Made by a program: the position numbers and the translations under genes. Positions 12,001 through 25,384 of a stretch of DNA of 64,000 nt are shown here, piece after piece. The notes beneath the pieces were generated by a model, which saw only the letters and a list, made by a program, of their open reading frames with translations, was not told where the DNA came from and made no database searches. The stretch covers positions 59,434,962 to 59,498,961 of the forward strand of contig CM023540.1 in assembly GCA_013350335.1 (NCBI GenBank), in the 5' to 3' direction. The DNA comes from Chimonanthus salicifolius (Eukaryota; Streptophyta; Magnoliopsida; Laurales; Calycanthaceae). The number at the start of each line of letters is the position of its first letter. Positions within the stretch are counted from its first letter, which is position 1.

Positions 12001-13128
12001 CTTGTGTAACTCCCTCTCTTCAATCAAGGTTCTTTATGTTACTTGGGGGTTTCATCTATGAAATGAAACACCCCAAGCAGCCAACGTCCCTTGCAGTTGG
12101 ACTAGTGTAACCCCCCCTTTTCTTAGGTTCTCACATGGGAGTTTCATATTGAGATGTAACTCCCATGTGCTGCACCATTCTCCATTGTTTGCCTCTATGT
12201 TTTGGCCTATGTAACAGCCACCATTCCTATGTGTAACTCCACAAACAGCAGCTCCATTCAGCCCTCATCAACGTCCCATGTGGGAGTTCTATCATGGGAA
12301 TAAAACTCCCCTCCTCCAAGTGTGAACACACTTTGTAACCCCCATTGGTTTAGTATCTAATTTGAATTTGGAATGCCATAGAATGCCATAATCTATTGTG
12401 TGTAACTCCTCCAATAAGCTACCCATTTTATTCTCCAACCTTGGAGTTACATGCATGAACCATTACTCCATGCATTGGCTGTCTTTTGAAGACCCAAGCA
12501 AGGCATAAACCCTATACCATCTTCAATGTGCACAATGATTTGAAAACTCAATTCTCACCCATGTAACTCCATGTAACGTCATTTCCATTCTTAACTTGGG
12601 TGGGAGTTACATGCATATAAGTTTCCCATGCAGCCAACGTTTTTAGTGTTTGAATTTGAATCAGCCTACAATCCTTCTATCTCTACATCTTACTCATTTA
12701 AAAATACATATTCATTCAACTCATTTAATCAACTCACCCAACCTAACTCATTCATTTAATTTAACTTAACTAATAAATTCACTCAACTTAACCAACCATT
12801 CATTTCAACTCAACCAAACTCAAATAATTAATAGACTTAAATTAAATAAGCTTGAACTCAATCCATGGTTAATCATGCCATTCACACGACCCATTGGGTC
12901 CCATCTAGCCATTTTGACCCATTTAACCAAATTTGACCCAAATATGATTCTTGACCCGTTTAAATTTATCTTACCCATTTATTTGTTTTGTAACCCAACT
13001 ATCATCCTTTGGGTCTTGATTGAGCCATTGACCCATTTAAATTCAAATCAATTTTTATCACAATGGCAATTCCGTAAATATGAATATTTTCATATAAACT
13101 GATAACTTTGAAATTCCAGGGTGTTACA
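9100..13128 (-). repeat. 5' LTR of element A (4029 bp)
   Basis: Full LTR; exactly the same length as the 5' LTR of B (24885-28913). On the minus strand it starts TGTAACACCCTGG and ends GGGGTGTTACA. It carries the TATA-like TATATAAT (9404-9411, minus), the U5-side hairpin (9199-9233), the hairpin array (9832-9933) and nine GGTTCGGCC palindromes (about 10275-11565). The promoter for A should lie here; the TATA position implies a transcript start near 9375. Confidence 0.95.
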
Positions 13129-13133
13129 GTTAC
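13129..13133. repeat. Target-site duplication, right copy (element A)
   Basis: GTTAC follows the 5' LTR of A directly. The left copy would be about 36 bp before base 1, so the pair is not verified. Confidence 0.6.
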
Positions 13134-13541
13134 ACGGTTACCTCTTGATGGGATAATACACATCAAGGTATCCCCACAGTGGTCTTATGGACGCCACGTC
13201 GAAGTGTGGCCTCCGGTTACAAACTTCCCTCCTATGCCATGCATGAGATGTACATGTCCACATGCTATATAATAAAATAACCATAGCATTAAAAACTTCA
13301 TATTTGAAACATATAAGTTAAACCATATTACATAACAATGATTTCAAAGAGGTAGAATCCTACCAAAGACTACTAAAGTGTCCTTACGCTTTCGTCCGGT
13401 AACCGCTCATGATCGTACACAGTTTATAAGGTCCCGTCACCTTGTTACATATCAACAAGTCAATTCCATATTCCATTTGATTTAACATTAGGTCTAAGTC
13501 CATAAACACAACCTTGTGGGGTTCGGCCATACAACATGGCC

Positions 13542-13546
13542 GAACC
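13542..13546. repeat. Target-site duplication of solo LTR C
   Basis: GAACC here and again at 21476-21480, directly flanking LTR C. It derives from the right arm of a GGTTCGGCC palindrome in LTR G. Confidence 0.92.
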
Positions 13547-13924
13547 TATAATAGCTCGAATTTTCGAATCAATATATATAGGACATTTAATTATTTTAAT
13601 TTGGAATTTGATGTGTTGAAAATGCCAAATGGATCAACTTTGGGACAAGGGTCCAAGAATGGCCCAATTGGGCCACAAATTGGATGAAATCCATTCATGG
13701 GTCAATGAGAAGTAATTGGGTCAAAGATAGCCAATGTGAGTCAAAGTGGGCCCGATCACCATGTGGGACCCATTGGATCAAAATTGGTCCAAACCCTAAG
13801 GTAAAGGGGTAGAAAATAATCGGTTGGGTCGTGGGCCCAATGGTGGGCCAATTAATTTAAAAAGGGTGATTGGGAATTAAAACCCCTAAGTTAGTAATGA
13901 AATGAAATGGTATGACCAAATGGG

Positions 13925-14215
13925 GCCCACCTCCACCTCACCAATTGAGGTGGCGTGTGGACCAAGGAAAAAGTGGGACCAACCATCATGGTTGACTTGG
14001 TCAACCATGGATAAATTTAAGAAGACTAAGGTGATTAAGGTAAATTAAATTGATTAAAATTATTGTAAAATTATCTAAGTTAAAATCAATGGAATTAAAA
14101 TAACATGGCCAAGTGGGGCCCACCTCCACCTCATCAAGTGAGGTGGCGGGTGGGGTAGGTATAGGTGGGGACTGTCCACCATGGTTGACTTGGTCAACCA
14201 TGGGTGGATTTATTA
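13925..14215 (+). repeat. Two ~190-bp hairpin-rich units in LTR C
   Basis: A block with inverted arms CCACCTCA and TGAGGTGG, followed by CATGGTTGAC-TTG-GTCAACCATG, occurs twice (units near 13925 and 14110). D, E and I LTRs carry one copy each. This is a local tandem duplication specific to C. Confidence 0.8.
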
Positions 14216-15056
14216 GATAGATAATTTGATGGAATTAAATTGGATAGAAATTAATTAACCTAAGTGAGGACTTAACTTAATTAATTAAGTGATTAATTAG
14301 GGTCAACATAAACAAGTCAAAGAGGACATGGGAGCCATGCTTGGTGGTTGGATCTCAACCACCACTACCAAGGTCAAGGGAGCCCATACTTTGGTTGGTG
14401 GAGACATGATGGAGGGGTATGGTCCAAGTAAGACCAAAGATGAGATGGGTTTTCCATCTCATCCCTCTCATTTCACTCTCCCTCTCTTCACACCCAAAAA
14501 CCATCCCTCCATGTATCAAGAGAAGAAAAGAAGAAAATAAGAAGAATTAGAGGAAAAGAAGAGAAGAAAAGGGAAGACCAAGCATTGATCAACCATCACC
14601 ACCTCAAGATCAAAGGCTAAGATCTTGTTTTCCATCACCTTCCCCTCTCCATCCCTCTCAAACAAACTCACTCAATATTGGCCGATCCTAAGCTTGGAGG
14701 GCCACACCATTGATCAAGCTCATCTTGGCCTATCATCAAGAAGAGAAAGAAGGAGAAAGGGCTAAGGAAAGCAAAGAAGAAAGAAGGACCGGAGGAGTCG
14801 TCGGTGCGGTACGAATTTCTTAAACAAGAGTTTATATTTTTAAAGATAGGATATGGAATCCATTTCTTAGACCAAATATGGCCAAAAATGTTGTGGGCCA
14901 TGGATCTAAGATCCATCAAAAGATAGGATAAGAAATGGATAAAAATGGAGGAATGGATTAAGAAATGGATGAAATGGAAGAATGGAATTTTTAATGGAAT
15001 TTTTAAGTCTTTATTAAGCATAGGAAAATTGGATTTTTATGGTTTAATGGGCCATA

Positions 15057-16198
15057 GGGTTCGGCCATGTAGCATGGCCGAACCCCATGGTAAATGTGGA
15101 TGACTTTTTAATAAAGGTGTGAAGGTTTAAAATGGTGGAGAATGGTTAATGAAAATTAGGTTTCAAATGGTTAAGAATGGGTGATTTTAAAGGATTGTTA
15201 AGATGAGAAAATCATGGGGAATGCACATGATGATTATGGCTTCTAAAATAGCATGGAGGAGATAAACCATGAACCATGGGTTCGGCCATGGTACATGGCC
15301 GAACCCTATGGTGATGATTAATTATTTTAATGAGAGTGAAGAGATAGAAAATGATGGAGAAGATGATAGTTTTAAATGGATTACAAAGTGTATGATATAA
15401 GTTTTTTTTTTTTTAAAGGGCCAAAATGAATGAAGGTTAGTGATTTTAAATGGATTATTTTTTTGGGACAAAACATGAGTCTTTGAAAATGGCATCCATA
15501 AAGGCGAACCCATGACCCAATTTTGGATCAATTTTAGATTAAGGTTAATGTATGTATCAATGCTTAGGAGTTTGTTTTAAAGGGCCAAAATGAACGAAGA
15601 TTAGTAATTTCAAATTGGATTAATTTGGGACAAAACTTAGTCTTTAAAATAACATCCATGAAAGTGAGCCATGAACCATGGGTTCGGCCATGGTGTATGG
15701 CCGAACCCTATGGTGATGATTTAGTGATTTTTAATGAAGGTAAAAGGAATGGAAATGATGGAAAGAGATGATAAATTTAAATGGATTTATGAGTAGGTAT
15801 GTGATGTTTTAAATGAGATGAAAAATGGGATTTTAAATGAATGATTTAATTTCATTTGGTGAAGGTAAAATGGACCCAAGGGAATGGAAATAGGCAACAT
15901 GGGTTCGGCCATGGTGTATGGCCGAACCCATGACCCATTTGGAGGTCATGATTATGGGCCAATTATTGAATCATATATGGAGTTAGATGATTACAAATTT
16001 AATTAAATTAGGTGGCTGTTTTTATGGATGTTAGGTCATGGTCAATGAAACCCTAATGGATCTAAATTAGGGATGAAGTTTGGACTTAGAAGATACATAA
16101 ACGAATGGATGATTGAACCATGAGAGAGGAGTGGCAAAACGGTAAATAAGTGCCACATTGAAGAACCATGGGTTCGGCCATGGTACATGGCCGAACCC
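15057..16198. repeat. Palindrome cluster in LTR C
   Basis: Five well-preserved palindromes with arms GGGTTCGGCCAT / ATGGCCGAACCC lie near 15057, 15280, 15680, 15901 and 16169, separated by unrelated AT-rich DNA. Flanking CCATG/CATGG extends several arms. Confidence 0.9.
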
Positions 16199-16918
16199 TA
16201 TGAGGATGAGACATGAAATTGAATGCATTATGAATGATTAATTGGAACGGATAGTTGCTGCGTTTAGGTTCGCAAATTTGAGTATTTAAATGGCCAAAGA
16301 AATTGGATTTATACATGTGTTTCAACCAATGGATAATGGGCTAAATTAAGGGCTGATTTTTGATAAAAGGGTAACATAATTAATGGCCATTAATGGGTCT
16401 AAGTAGATAGATCAATTATGAACTTAATCATGGATAACGTATGGACTAATTCGGTAAATGTAATAAGGTATCGGACATCGCAAATGGTACGAGATCGACG
16501 ACCGGATTATCGAACGGAAAACGTAACGGAACACGACACGGTATTCGGTAGGATTCCTACCTTTTTGTAAGCAATGGATATGTGATGGTATTTTAAATTA
16601 TTTTGATTTGGCTTATGATAGATTCATGATTATGATTTATCTTATGATGAGTTTTAAGTTATGAATCATATGGATTATATTTTAATATTATGCATTATAT
16701 GGCTATGTATGATATGTTGAGTATATGGATTATATATTTATTACATAGCATAATGCACTACATCTCATGCATGGCATGGGCGGAAAAAAATAAACAAACC
16801 GAAGTCCATGCTCTGTCGGGGCGACCGAGAAGCAAACATGGGGATATCTGAGGGGCCATAACCGGAGTCCATGCTCCGTCGGGGCGACCGAGAATCAGAC
16901 ATGGGGATAGCCTGAGGG

Positions 16919-16923
16919 CTATA
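16919..16923. repeat. Target-site duplication of solo LTR F
   Basis: CTATA here and at 20735-20739, directly flanking the TGT...ACA ends of F. Confidence 0.93.
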
Positions 16924-19900
16924 TGTAACACCCCGCCCTTTTCACTCTAATTTTCAGAGTTTATTTTTTTTTTTTAAACATAATAATAATCAACAAGTGA
17001 TCGGGGCGGAATGTCACGACGCGAGTTAAGTTCGGATCTCTAAATCCGACCCTTAATTGGCCAAGCCCATGTGCACATGAACTAAGTCCATAAAACGGAT
17101 TCGCACATGGTACATATACAACTAGCGGAATTAATTTAGTCAAAATCTAACTGAGGTTATAATAGATCCTATGACTAATCCAACTTTCCATTCTTAGATA
17201 GCAAAGTACCTTATTTATTCTCCAAAATTATTATATAACCTTAGTCTACTATTCATTCCAAACCATTCAAATAAATCCAACCATAGCATCTACTTAACTA
17301 CTTATTACATGCCAACATCTAATTACCAAATTACATTGTCCAAATAAATCAAATAACAAGTCCATAAATAATCCATTCATAGTCCATTCCAATCATTCAA
17401 ACCGCCCAAGTTTTCGTGCTTGGTCCTTTTCTCCAACCACGTTCTTTCCTTTCCCTGCATCATCCACTAAGGATATAGATAGGGCGTTAGATCAACGCGC
17501 CCAGTAGTGTCTCCGAATAGGGCTACCACATGGTTAGTCAAAAACATGCAAATAGTATAATAATAATACATGTGTGACAAAATTCTATAAAAACATGCTA
17601 TGTATGAAATGAACATGTAATGAGTCCCACCCATCACCATTCAACATAGCCATCACTTGACGGGATTCTCATCTTCAAGGTAACCCACAGTGGTCTTTCG
17701 GACGCCCCGACGGAGTGTGGCCTTCGGATTCCTCCTGATGGGATTCTCATCATCAGGGTACCCCACAGTGGTCTTTCGGACGCCCCGACGGAGTGTGGCC
17801 TCCTGGTTACAACACCATCATCCCATGCCATGCATGAGATGTCTATGCAAACATGTCATTTAGAAACATAACTTTACAATCATATAAGATATCAAAATCA
17901 ACAAAAACAGCATATGGAATAGTGGTTACAATAAAGGTAGGAAACCTACTATAGTTTACTTTGTTCGACCCTTCCTTTGGACCGTCTTCCGATCACGGCT
18001 TGCTCACCGTTCTAAAAATCCGAATACCCTATGTACATGGCAGCAAGTTAATCATTTATTCACCTAATTTCCAGCAAAGCTTAGTGTTCCAAGAACCACT
18101 TAGTGGGGTTCGGCCAAAGCCATAGCCGAACCTCATCCATTAAAACTTTGGTCATTCTTTTATTTAATTAAAACCATCTAATTACCCAAACTTCTAAATG
18201 AACCTTGGTAGGGTTCGGCCATACATTATGGCTGAACCTTACCACTTTGGTTTTAGCCCATTTATCCCATCATATGATCATTTTATTTTTGATCATTTCA
18301 GCCATAATTACGATTGTGCCATTGAGACCAACCCTTGCTTTAAATTAGCTAACTTCCATCACCTAACATAAAACCATCTTAGTGGGGTTCGGCCATACAC
18401 ACGGCTGAACCTCACCACTTAATTTGATCCTTCTTAAACCTTCCATATCTCCATATAAACTAACCACTATGTCCCACAATTACCATTAGTGGGGTTCGGC
18501 CATACACATGGCCGAACCTCACCAATGTGATTTTTATCCCTAATTTCCATCATTCACGTTGGCTGATTACTTACCCATACTAACTCCATAAACAAACATA
18601 TATTATTCTTAAATCAAAGCATATAAATAATACCTAATGTCCATCATAAACTTAACCCAATTATTCCACAAAACAGTCCATGGGTTTTCATGGTTTCCAT
18701 GGGGTTCACAACATGAAAACCAACATCCTTTTACATGGGGTTCGGCCCTCTATGGTGGCCGAACTCAATGGTTATGTTACTATTTTTAAACCTCAATTAA
18801 TCATGTAATAACAGTATATTTAAATCAGGTTTTTACCTTTCAAACAACCATCCAAAAATTAGCCCAATTTCATAGGGTTCGGCCATGCTCATTGGCCGAA
18901 CACCATGAAATTGATTTTGAACATTTAACCCTTTATCTTGGGTCTGAAACCAGCACCCAAATCCATGTTTTTAACCATTCTAAAACATGTATTTACATCT
19001 TAAATCAAAACCCAAATCCATCCTCAAAACAGTCCATGGGGTTCGGCCATACACATGGCCGAACCCTATGGTTCTCTTAATGGAAATCCACCCATATTTA
19101 TCTATGAAATTAATCAGCAAATTAACATAAGATAAATATGATTCAGTCATGTCATATCTACTCCAAAACAGTAAGCTTAATTCCATATAAAAATCTTTTA
19201 AAAACCTCACTCCAAAATATGGATTTTGACTTTCAAATACCATAGAATCCACCAATTTTCTCATGGGGTTCGGCCATCCAAAGGGCCGAACCCTATGGTC
19301 CATATTTTTTTTATCTTATTCATAAACTTCCATCAAATATCTAACCCTTGTTAGATTCACCCATCCAATGGCCGGATCATAATTCTTAATTAAAAATAGT
19401 TTATCGAACACCTACCGTTTCCGCAACTCCTCCACTTGATCTTCACTCCCGCTTGTTCCTTCCCTTTTGCTGAACTTGTCTTGATGAAAAGGGATCAAAC
19501 CAAGGACTGATTAACAACTAGCTGCTGCTCTTAGTGTTTGGAAAGACAGAGAACGACCAGGAGAAAGGGAGAGAGAGAGAGAGAGAAAAATGGGCACCCT
19601 TTGTTTAATCAAAACCAGCCCAAGGTTAACCTTGTGTAACTCCCATTGCCTTTACCCTAAACCTTATGTTACTTGGGGGTTTCATCATGAGATGAAACCT
19701 CCCCATGCTCCCAACGTCCCTTGTTGGTTGGACTTGTGTAAACCCCCTTCTTAACTCCTTCTCTCATTACCATTGCATGTGAGAGTTTCATTTGAAAATG
19801 AAACTCTCCTAGGCTCCAACGGTTTTAGCCCTAGTTTAATTTGTATCACCTTCATATTCCATTAGTGAACCGTTTGGGAGTTTCCATCCTTGAGATGAAA

Positions 19901-20734
19901 CTCCATGTCCATTCATTTCTCATGCTTGATTTGAATATTTGAAATAAGTAACTCCTCACCCTTGATGCAGCCCATGTGTAACCGCCACCTCTTAATGCTC
20001 ATCACCGTCCCATGTGATTCCATTTCATCTTTGAGATGAAACTCTTGCATTTGTAATTCTCCAAACAGCCATCCCACTAACTCCATTGTAGCTGTTACAT
20101 GCATGCAATATTCTCATGCATCCAACGTCCCTATGCATTCCATGTAATTTCAAAATGTAACTCCCATTCAAAATGTAACTCCCATTTTATTCATCACCTA
20201 AATGGGGGTTACATGCATGGTAATGTCTCCCATGCACCAACGTTTTTCCTTGCTCAAAATTTGGAATTAAAACACTTCCCCTCTCATTCACACACTTCAC
20301 TCACTTACAATAAAAATACATATTCATCCAACTCATTTATTCAACTCACCCAACCTAAGTCATTCATTTAACTTAACTAATAAATTCAACTCAACTTAAC
20401 CCATCATTCATTTCAACTTGAACCAAACTCAAGCAATTAATAAACTTAAATTAACTAAGCTTGAACTCAATCCATGGTTAATCATGCCATTCACGACCCA
20501 TTGGGTCCCATCTAGCCATTTTGACCCATTTATCAAAATTTGACCCAAATATGATTCTTGACCCGTTTAAATTCATCTTATCCATTTATTTGTTTTGTAA
20601 ACAAACTACCCTCCTTTGGGTCTTCATTGAGCCATTGACCCATTTAAATTCAAATCAATTTTATTACAATGGCAATTCCGTAAATATGAATAATTTCATA
20701 TAAAATAATAACTTTGAAATTCCAGGGTGTTACA
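16924..20734 (-). mobile_element. Solo LTR F (A/B family, 3811 bp)
   Basis: Minus-strand LTR clearly of the A/B family but more diverged and about 200 bp shorter. In plus coordinates it runs from TGTAACACCCCGCC to CCAGGGTGTTACA. CTATA flanks both ends and there is no interior, so it is a solo LTR. It keeps the U5 hairpin (17024-17058), the hairpin array (17656-17757; the first arm has one mismatch), eight GGTTCGGCC palindromes (about 18105-19290) and GTAACTCC motifs (19640-20250). It was inserted between two hairpin units of LTR C. Confidence 0.95.
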
Positions 20735-21167
20735 CTATAACCGGAGTCCATGCTCCGTCGGGGCGACCGAAAAGCAAACATGGGGATAATACATTGTATG
20801 ATCATACGGATGATGGGTGGGACACATGACATAGGCACCCATGGCATAACATTCATCACATGCTTATTTTGTTATATGTTATTTTATCGGTATATGTGTT
20901 ATTACTAATCCATGTGCTAGCCCTACTCGGAGTCCTACTGGGCGCGTTGACTAACGCCCTACTTCTACCCTAGCTGATGACGCAGGGGATGGCAGGAAGC
21001 GGTGGACATGACAGGAGCCAAGCTTAGGGGCTTGGGCAGTGCAGTCTTAGTTTATTTACGTTTACATTTTGGAGATGTAATTTTAAAGTAACTTAGCTTG
21101 TAGGGTTGTATAAGTTTACATTTCTTGCGATGTTTTGGACGTTACTTATGGACGATTATATTTTGTG

Positions 21168-21175
21168 ATATAAAT
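21168..21175 (+). promoter_or_regulatory. Candidate TATA box of LTR C
   Basis: TATAAATA about 300 bp before the LTR end, a position compatible with U3 ahead of R-U5. A motif match only; there is no transcript evidence. Confidence 0.4.
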
Positions 21176-21475
21176 ATGAACATAGGGGCATTTTGGTAAT
21201 TCAATGTTGTGTTTTCCCTTCTATCTAAAAACCGGTAGGATAGACTCAATTATCATGTTCCGCAATAACTATAATCCGCAAGCTTACTTCCTACGCGTGA
21301 ACCGTTCTCGTGGACTTAGCTCCGCGCACGCGTGGGGTTGGCCAGTTAAGGGCCGGGCTTTAGAAGCTCGGACTTAACTCGCGTCGTGGCGTCCGCGCCC
21401 TCTCTCACTCTTCTATTTAAAAAAAAAATAGACTCTGATTTTCGGAAAACGGGTGGAAAAGGGCGGGGCGTTACA

Positions 21476-22165
21476 GAACCTCACCCACTTGAATTTGTCC
21501 CTCTTTTGATTTAATCACTTACATCCAAGTAAATCATTTCACAAACCCTAAGTCCATAAAATTCCTTAGTGGGGTTCGGTCATACAACATGGCCGAACCT
21601 CACCATCTTAGTTTTGGTCCCTCCTTCAAGTCCTTTGATTCATTAATCTCATCACTTATACAACAATTATTTATCATTGATAATAACCTAAGTCCATAAA
21701 ATTATTCCCCATGGGATTCGGCCATACACCATGGTCGAACCCATGGTCCATTTTTTCACTTATTTACATTCTTGCCATTATCCTATCACGGCTAACTACT
21801 TAGCTTAATCCTCCATTCATTTAAACATGCATAACACTCCAAATAACCTTTTAAAATGATCCATCAAATAGTTCATGGGGCTCGCCCATACACCATGGCC
21901 GAACCCATGTCCATCATTTTCACTTATTTACATTTTTTGCCATTTCCTCCATCACCTTATGTTTAAGTTCCAAAACATAGGTCCATTCATTTATTTAATC
22001 ATGTATAACATAAAAACCCTAATAGATCCCTCAAATCTTTAATTTGATCCTTCATTCATTCAGACATATTAGATCCATAAATGACCCATAAAATTGGTTC
22101 ATGGGGTTCGGCCATACTCCATGGCCGAACCCATGATGTCTTATTTTTCCCATTTTCTCCTTAAC
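21476..22165 (-). repeat. LTR G, fragment 2
   Basis: Continues fragment 1 after the duplicated GAACC. It carries four GGTTCGGCC palindromes, some decayed (for example GGCTCGCCCAT near 21878), separated by AT-rich DNA. It ends at the TTAAC target site of solo LTR H and continues at 38939. Confidence 0.85.
22161..22165. repeat. Target-site duplication of solo LTR H
   Basis: TTAAC here and at 38939-38943, flanking the ends of LTR H on either side of the nested element B. Confidence 0.92.
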
Positions 22166-24879
22166 TGTAACACCCCAATTTTTCAATGAGATCGATAATT
22201 ACGAAAATGCCCTTGGTTTGTTAAATTAAATGTTTGTGATGTTAAATAAGGAAATGGTGGGGCCCATTCCTCAAATTAAGATCATATGAGCACATTATAA
22301 ATGTCAAATTTGATTGGATGGGTAATGTACATCAATTGGGTCGAAAATAGCTAAATGGGTCAAAGGGCCCAATTGGACCCAATGGGTCATAAGGGACTTA
22401 TTAGACCATTGGGTGAGCCCAAATTTAATGGGGGTAAGCTAAATTGATTGGAAATCAAGTGGAGCAAAAATGGGTAGGCTTGATGCACAAGTGAAAACCA
22501 ATTAGAAATGGCAAAATCAGCCCATTAATGGGTCATGTTGTCAAAACGGGTCAAGGGGCTGATTGGGGACCCAATGGGTCGGGTTGACTAAGTTGACCAC
22601 GATTGACCATGTGGACCCTCAGATGAACTCAAGTGTAAGTTACTTCAGCTTGAGTTGGACTGATTTGGAGTAAGTTTTAATTAAGAATAGAGTTGACTCA
22701 AATATGGTGGATTAAATGTGTTGAGTTGGAATAAAAAGATCATGAGTCAAGTGAGTCAAGAGGAAGTGGAAAGGAGTTCTAATCTCACACAACTCCTAAT
22801 CAAACCAATCCTAGCCATTGGAATGAAGAGGTGCCTTGGCAAAGCCAAGGGACACCAAGGTTGGGCGGCATCATTCATCTCATGAGATGCATGTGTTAAA
22901 CATGAAAGGATGCAACGTTTGGAATGAAGGGGTGTCTTGGATGGCACCCAATATTCCATCATTTTTGACAAGGGTTAATGAGGATTAAAGAGGGAGGCTT
23001 GGCTGATTTAACAAAAGGATAAACAGCCACCATTTGGCCAAATTTACCTTAAAGAAATTCTAAGGAAATCCTCATCTCTCTCCCACTCTCCAAACTCGTT
23101 TTCTTGGCTGAACAGCAGAGGTGTTGGCACCAATTAATCAAGCATAAACCAGCAAAGGATTAAGGAAGAAAGGAAGGAAGCAAGAGGGAAGGAGCAAAGG
23201 AAATTTGTAAGATTTTCTTAAGTGTTCAAGTTAAACAAGTTGTAAGAAAAGGGTATGTATTGGGCCATGGCTATGGCCGAGTGCACCAAGGTTTTAACCT
23301 TGAGTAATAGAGGTTTTAAGATGGTAAAAGTGATCATTGGGTTCGGCCACCATGGAGGGCCGAACTCCATGTAAATAATTGGTTGGTTTTGATGTCTTTG
23401 AAACATAAAAACCATGCAATTTGTGGGACTGTTTTGTATGTTCTTATTGGATTTAAAATGCATGTTTGAAATAGGTTTAAAACATGGACTTGAATGTCAT
23501 GAAGGACTGAAGGTATCATGGGTCAAAACCATGGATATAAATTGATGAAATGGACCATTGGGCTCGGCCATCTTGGATGGTCGAATCCCATGAAGTGTTA
23601 TGGTCATTTGGATTGAGCTTTTATAAAGTGGAAACCATGCAAAGTGATGGACTTATTTGGATGGTTTTGAGAGGTAAAAATCCGGTAATATTATACTGAT
23701 TATTACATGTTTAAATGAGACCTAAAACATGTTCATAAGCACCAAGACATGGACATAGGGTTCGGCCACCTTGGATGGCCGAACCCCATGAAAGTGTTTG
23801 ATGATTTTGTGAGATAAAAACTATATAAAGTTATGGTGTTCTTATGGAAATTAATGGAATACATGTTTACTGTTTTTGGTTAGTTAATATACGGCTGAAC
23901 CATGTATTATTCATGGTTGAATTAGCATGTTAAAACCATGAGTAATCATGGTGAATATTAAATGAAGAGAACCATTGGGTTCGGCCATGTATAGGGCCGA
24001 ACCCCATGGGCTCCCTTATGGGCTGTTTGTATGGGTTTTACTTGGGGTTATGGTTATTGATTTGGCTCAGCCTATGGATGGCTGAACCATATAATAACCT
24101 TGGAAAAAGGGTGTACCTAAGTTAAATACCTAGGTTAACGTTATTAGACCAAAGGAGCCATTGGGTTCGGCCATGTATAGGGCCGAACCCCATGGACCAC
24201 TTCATATGGATTATTTTATGTGAAATGTTCTTATTGAATTAAAAGGTTTCAATGTAAAGATCATGGACCATGACAATAGGTTTTGGCGTGGATCCATTCC
24301 ATGGAATTGATCGGTAGTTTTAAAGGTTAAAATGGGTTATAATTGAGTATTGGAACCAATGGCATAATGGTAAATATGGGTGAAATGATCAAAGGTGGAA
24401 TGATCATAGGTATGGTTGTATGGACCCAAATCAAAGGGGTATGGTTCAGCCATGCTATATGGCCGAACCCTACCAAGTTTTTTTTGTACAATTTGATGTT
24501 TCATAGGGATTAAACGAATGAGAGACCAAAAGGATAAATAGGTGAGGTTTGGCCATGGGCATGGCCGAATCCCACATAGTACATTTTTGGGACATTGACC
24601 AAGTTGAAATTACATGATGAATGTTTGGTTTGCTGTTATTTAAATAGGGTATCCAGACTTACGTATACGGTATACGAGTCGTGAACGACTGACGATTAAG
24701 AAAGATCAAATACTGAAGTGAATCTTCAGTAGGTTTCCTGCCTACTTGTAACCACAACTATGATTTGGTTTTATTACATTTTTATGAGATATGTTGTAAT
24801 TGATTTATGTTTAAAATGTGGTTTTGAATGATAAATCATGTGTTTACAAATGACATACAATGCATTGACATCTCATGCA

Positions 24880-24884
24880 TGGCA
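24880..24884. repeat. Target-site duplication of element B
   Basis: TGGCA here and at 38044-38048, directly flanking both LTR ends of B. It lies in the CATGCATGGCATG block that several LTR lineages here share. Confidence 0.95.
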
Positions 24885-25384
24885 TGTAACACCCTGGAAT
24901 TTCAAAGTTATCAATTTATATGAAAATATTCATATTTACGGAATTGCCATTGTGATAAAAATTGATTTGAATTTAAATGGGTCAATGGCTCAATCAAGAC
25001 CCAAAGGATGATAGTTGGGTTACAAAACAAATAAATGGGTAAGATAAATTTAAACGGGTCAAGAATCATATTTGGGTCAAATTTGGTTAAATGGGTCAAA
25101 ATGGCTAGATGGGACCCAATGGGTCGTGTGAATGGCATGATTAACCATGGATTGAGTTCAAGCTTATTTAATTTAAGTCTATTAATTATTTGAGTTTGGT
25201 TGAGTTGAAATGAATGGTTGGTTAAGTTGAGTGAATTTATTAGTTAAGTTAAATTAAATGAATGAGTTAGGTTGGGTGAGTTGATTAAATGAGTTGAATG
25301 AATATGTATTTTTAAATGAGTAAGATGTAGAGATAGAAGGATTGTAGGCTGATTCAAATTCAAACACTAAAAACGTTGGCTGCA

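Larger units (their letters stand above)
1..13128 (-). mobile_element. LTR retrotransposon A (Ty3/Gypsy chromovirus, Tekay/Del-like), nearly complete
   Basis: Minus-strand element: 3' LTR at left (1-3994), interior with one gag-pol frame, then 5' LTR at right (9100-13128). Compared with the right LTR, the left one lacks only its outer 36 bp, cut by the window edge. The right LTR ends in TGT...ACA form and is followed by GTTAC (13129-13133), the expected TSD half; its partner lies outside the window. Domain order RT-RNase H-integrase-chromodomain places it in Ty3/Gypsy chromoviruses. It is nearly identical to element B and interrupts the older LTR G. One nonsense codon breaks the polyprotein, so it is recent but not autonomous as written. 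Confidence 0.95.
13129..13546 (-). repeat. LTR G, fragment 1 (outermost host LTR)
   Basis: Resembles the middle of A-family LTRs in minus orientation: a hairpin with arms CTTGATG/CATCAAG (13144-13167), a GTGTGGCCTCCGG block, the CATGCATGAGATG block, a purine-rich block and one GGTTCGGCC palindrome. It stops inside that palindrome at solo LTR C and resumes at 21476. The left continuation is hidden beyond element A. Confidence 0.85.
13547..21475 (+). mobile_element. Solo LTR C (about 4.1 kb), interrupted by solo LTR F
   Basis: Plus-strand LTR of the D/E/I superfamily. The 5' part (13547-16923) aligns with the LTR start of D; it begins TATAATAGCTCG, so the canonical TG has decayed to TA. The 3' part (20740-21475) ends GGGCGGGGCGTTACA. 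The TSD GAACC flanks both ends and no interior follows, so it is a solo LTR left by LTR-LTR recombination. It holds two hairpin-rich duplicated units (13925-14215), five GGTTCGGCC palindromes (15057-16198) and paired CGGAG-TCCATG-CTCCG hairpins split by F. ORFs within it are not conserved as proteins. Confidence 0.9.

Noticed and set aside
14328..14540. A 70-codon ORF in solo LTR C
   Set aside because: Purine-rich LTR sequence with no domain and no conserved counterpart in related LTRs.
21476..22165. Unique host DNA between C and H
   Set aside because: Repeated GGTTCGGCC palindromes and continuity with 13129-13546 and 38939-39720 across matched TSDs show it is LTR G.
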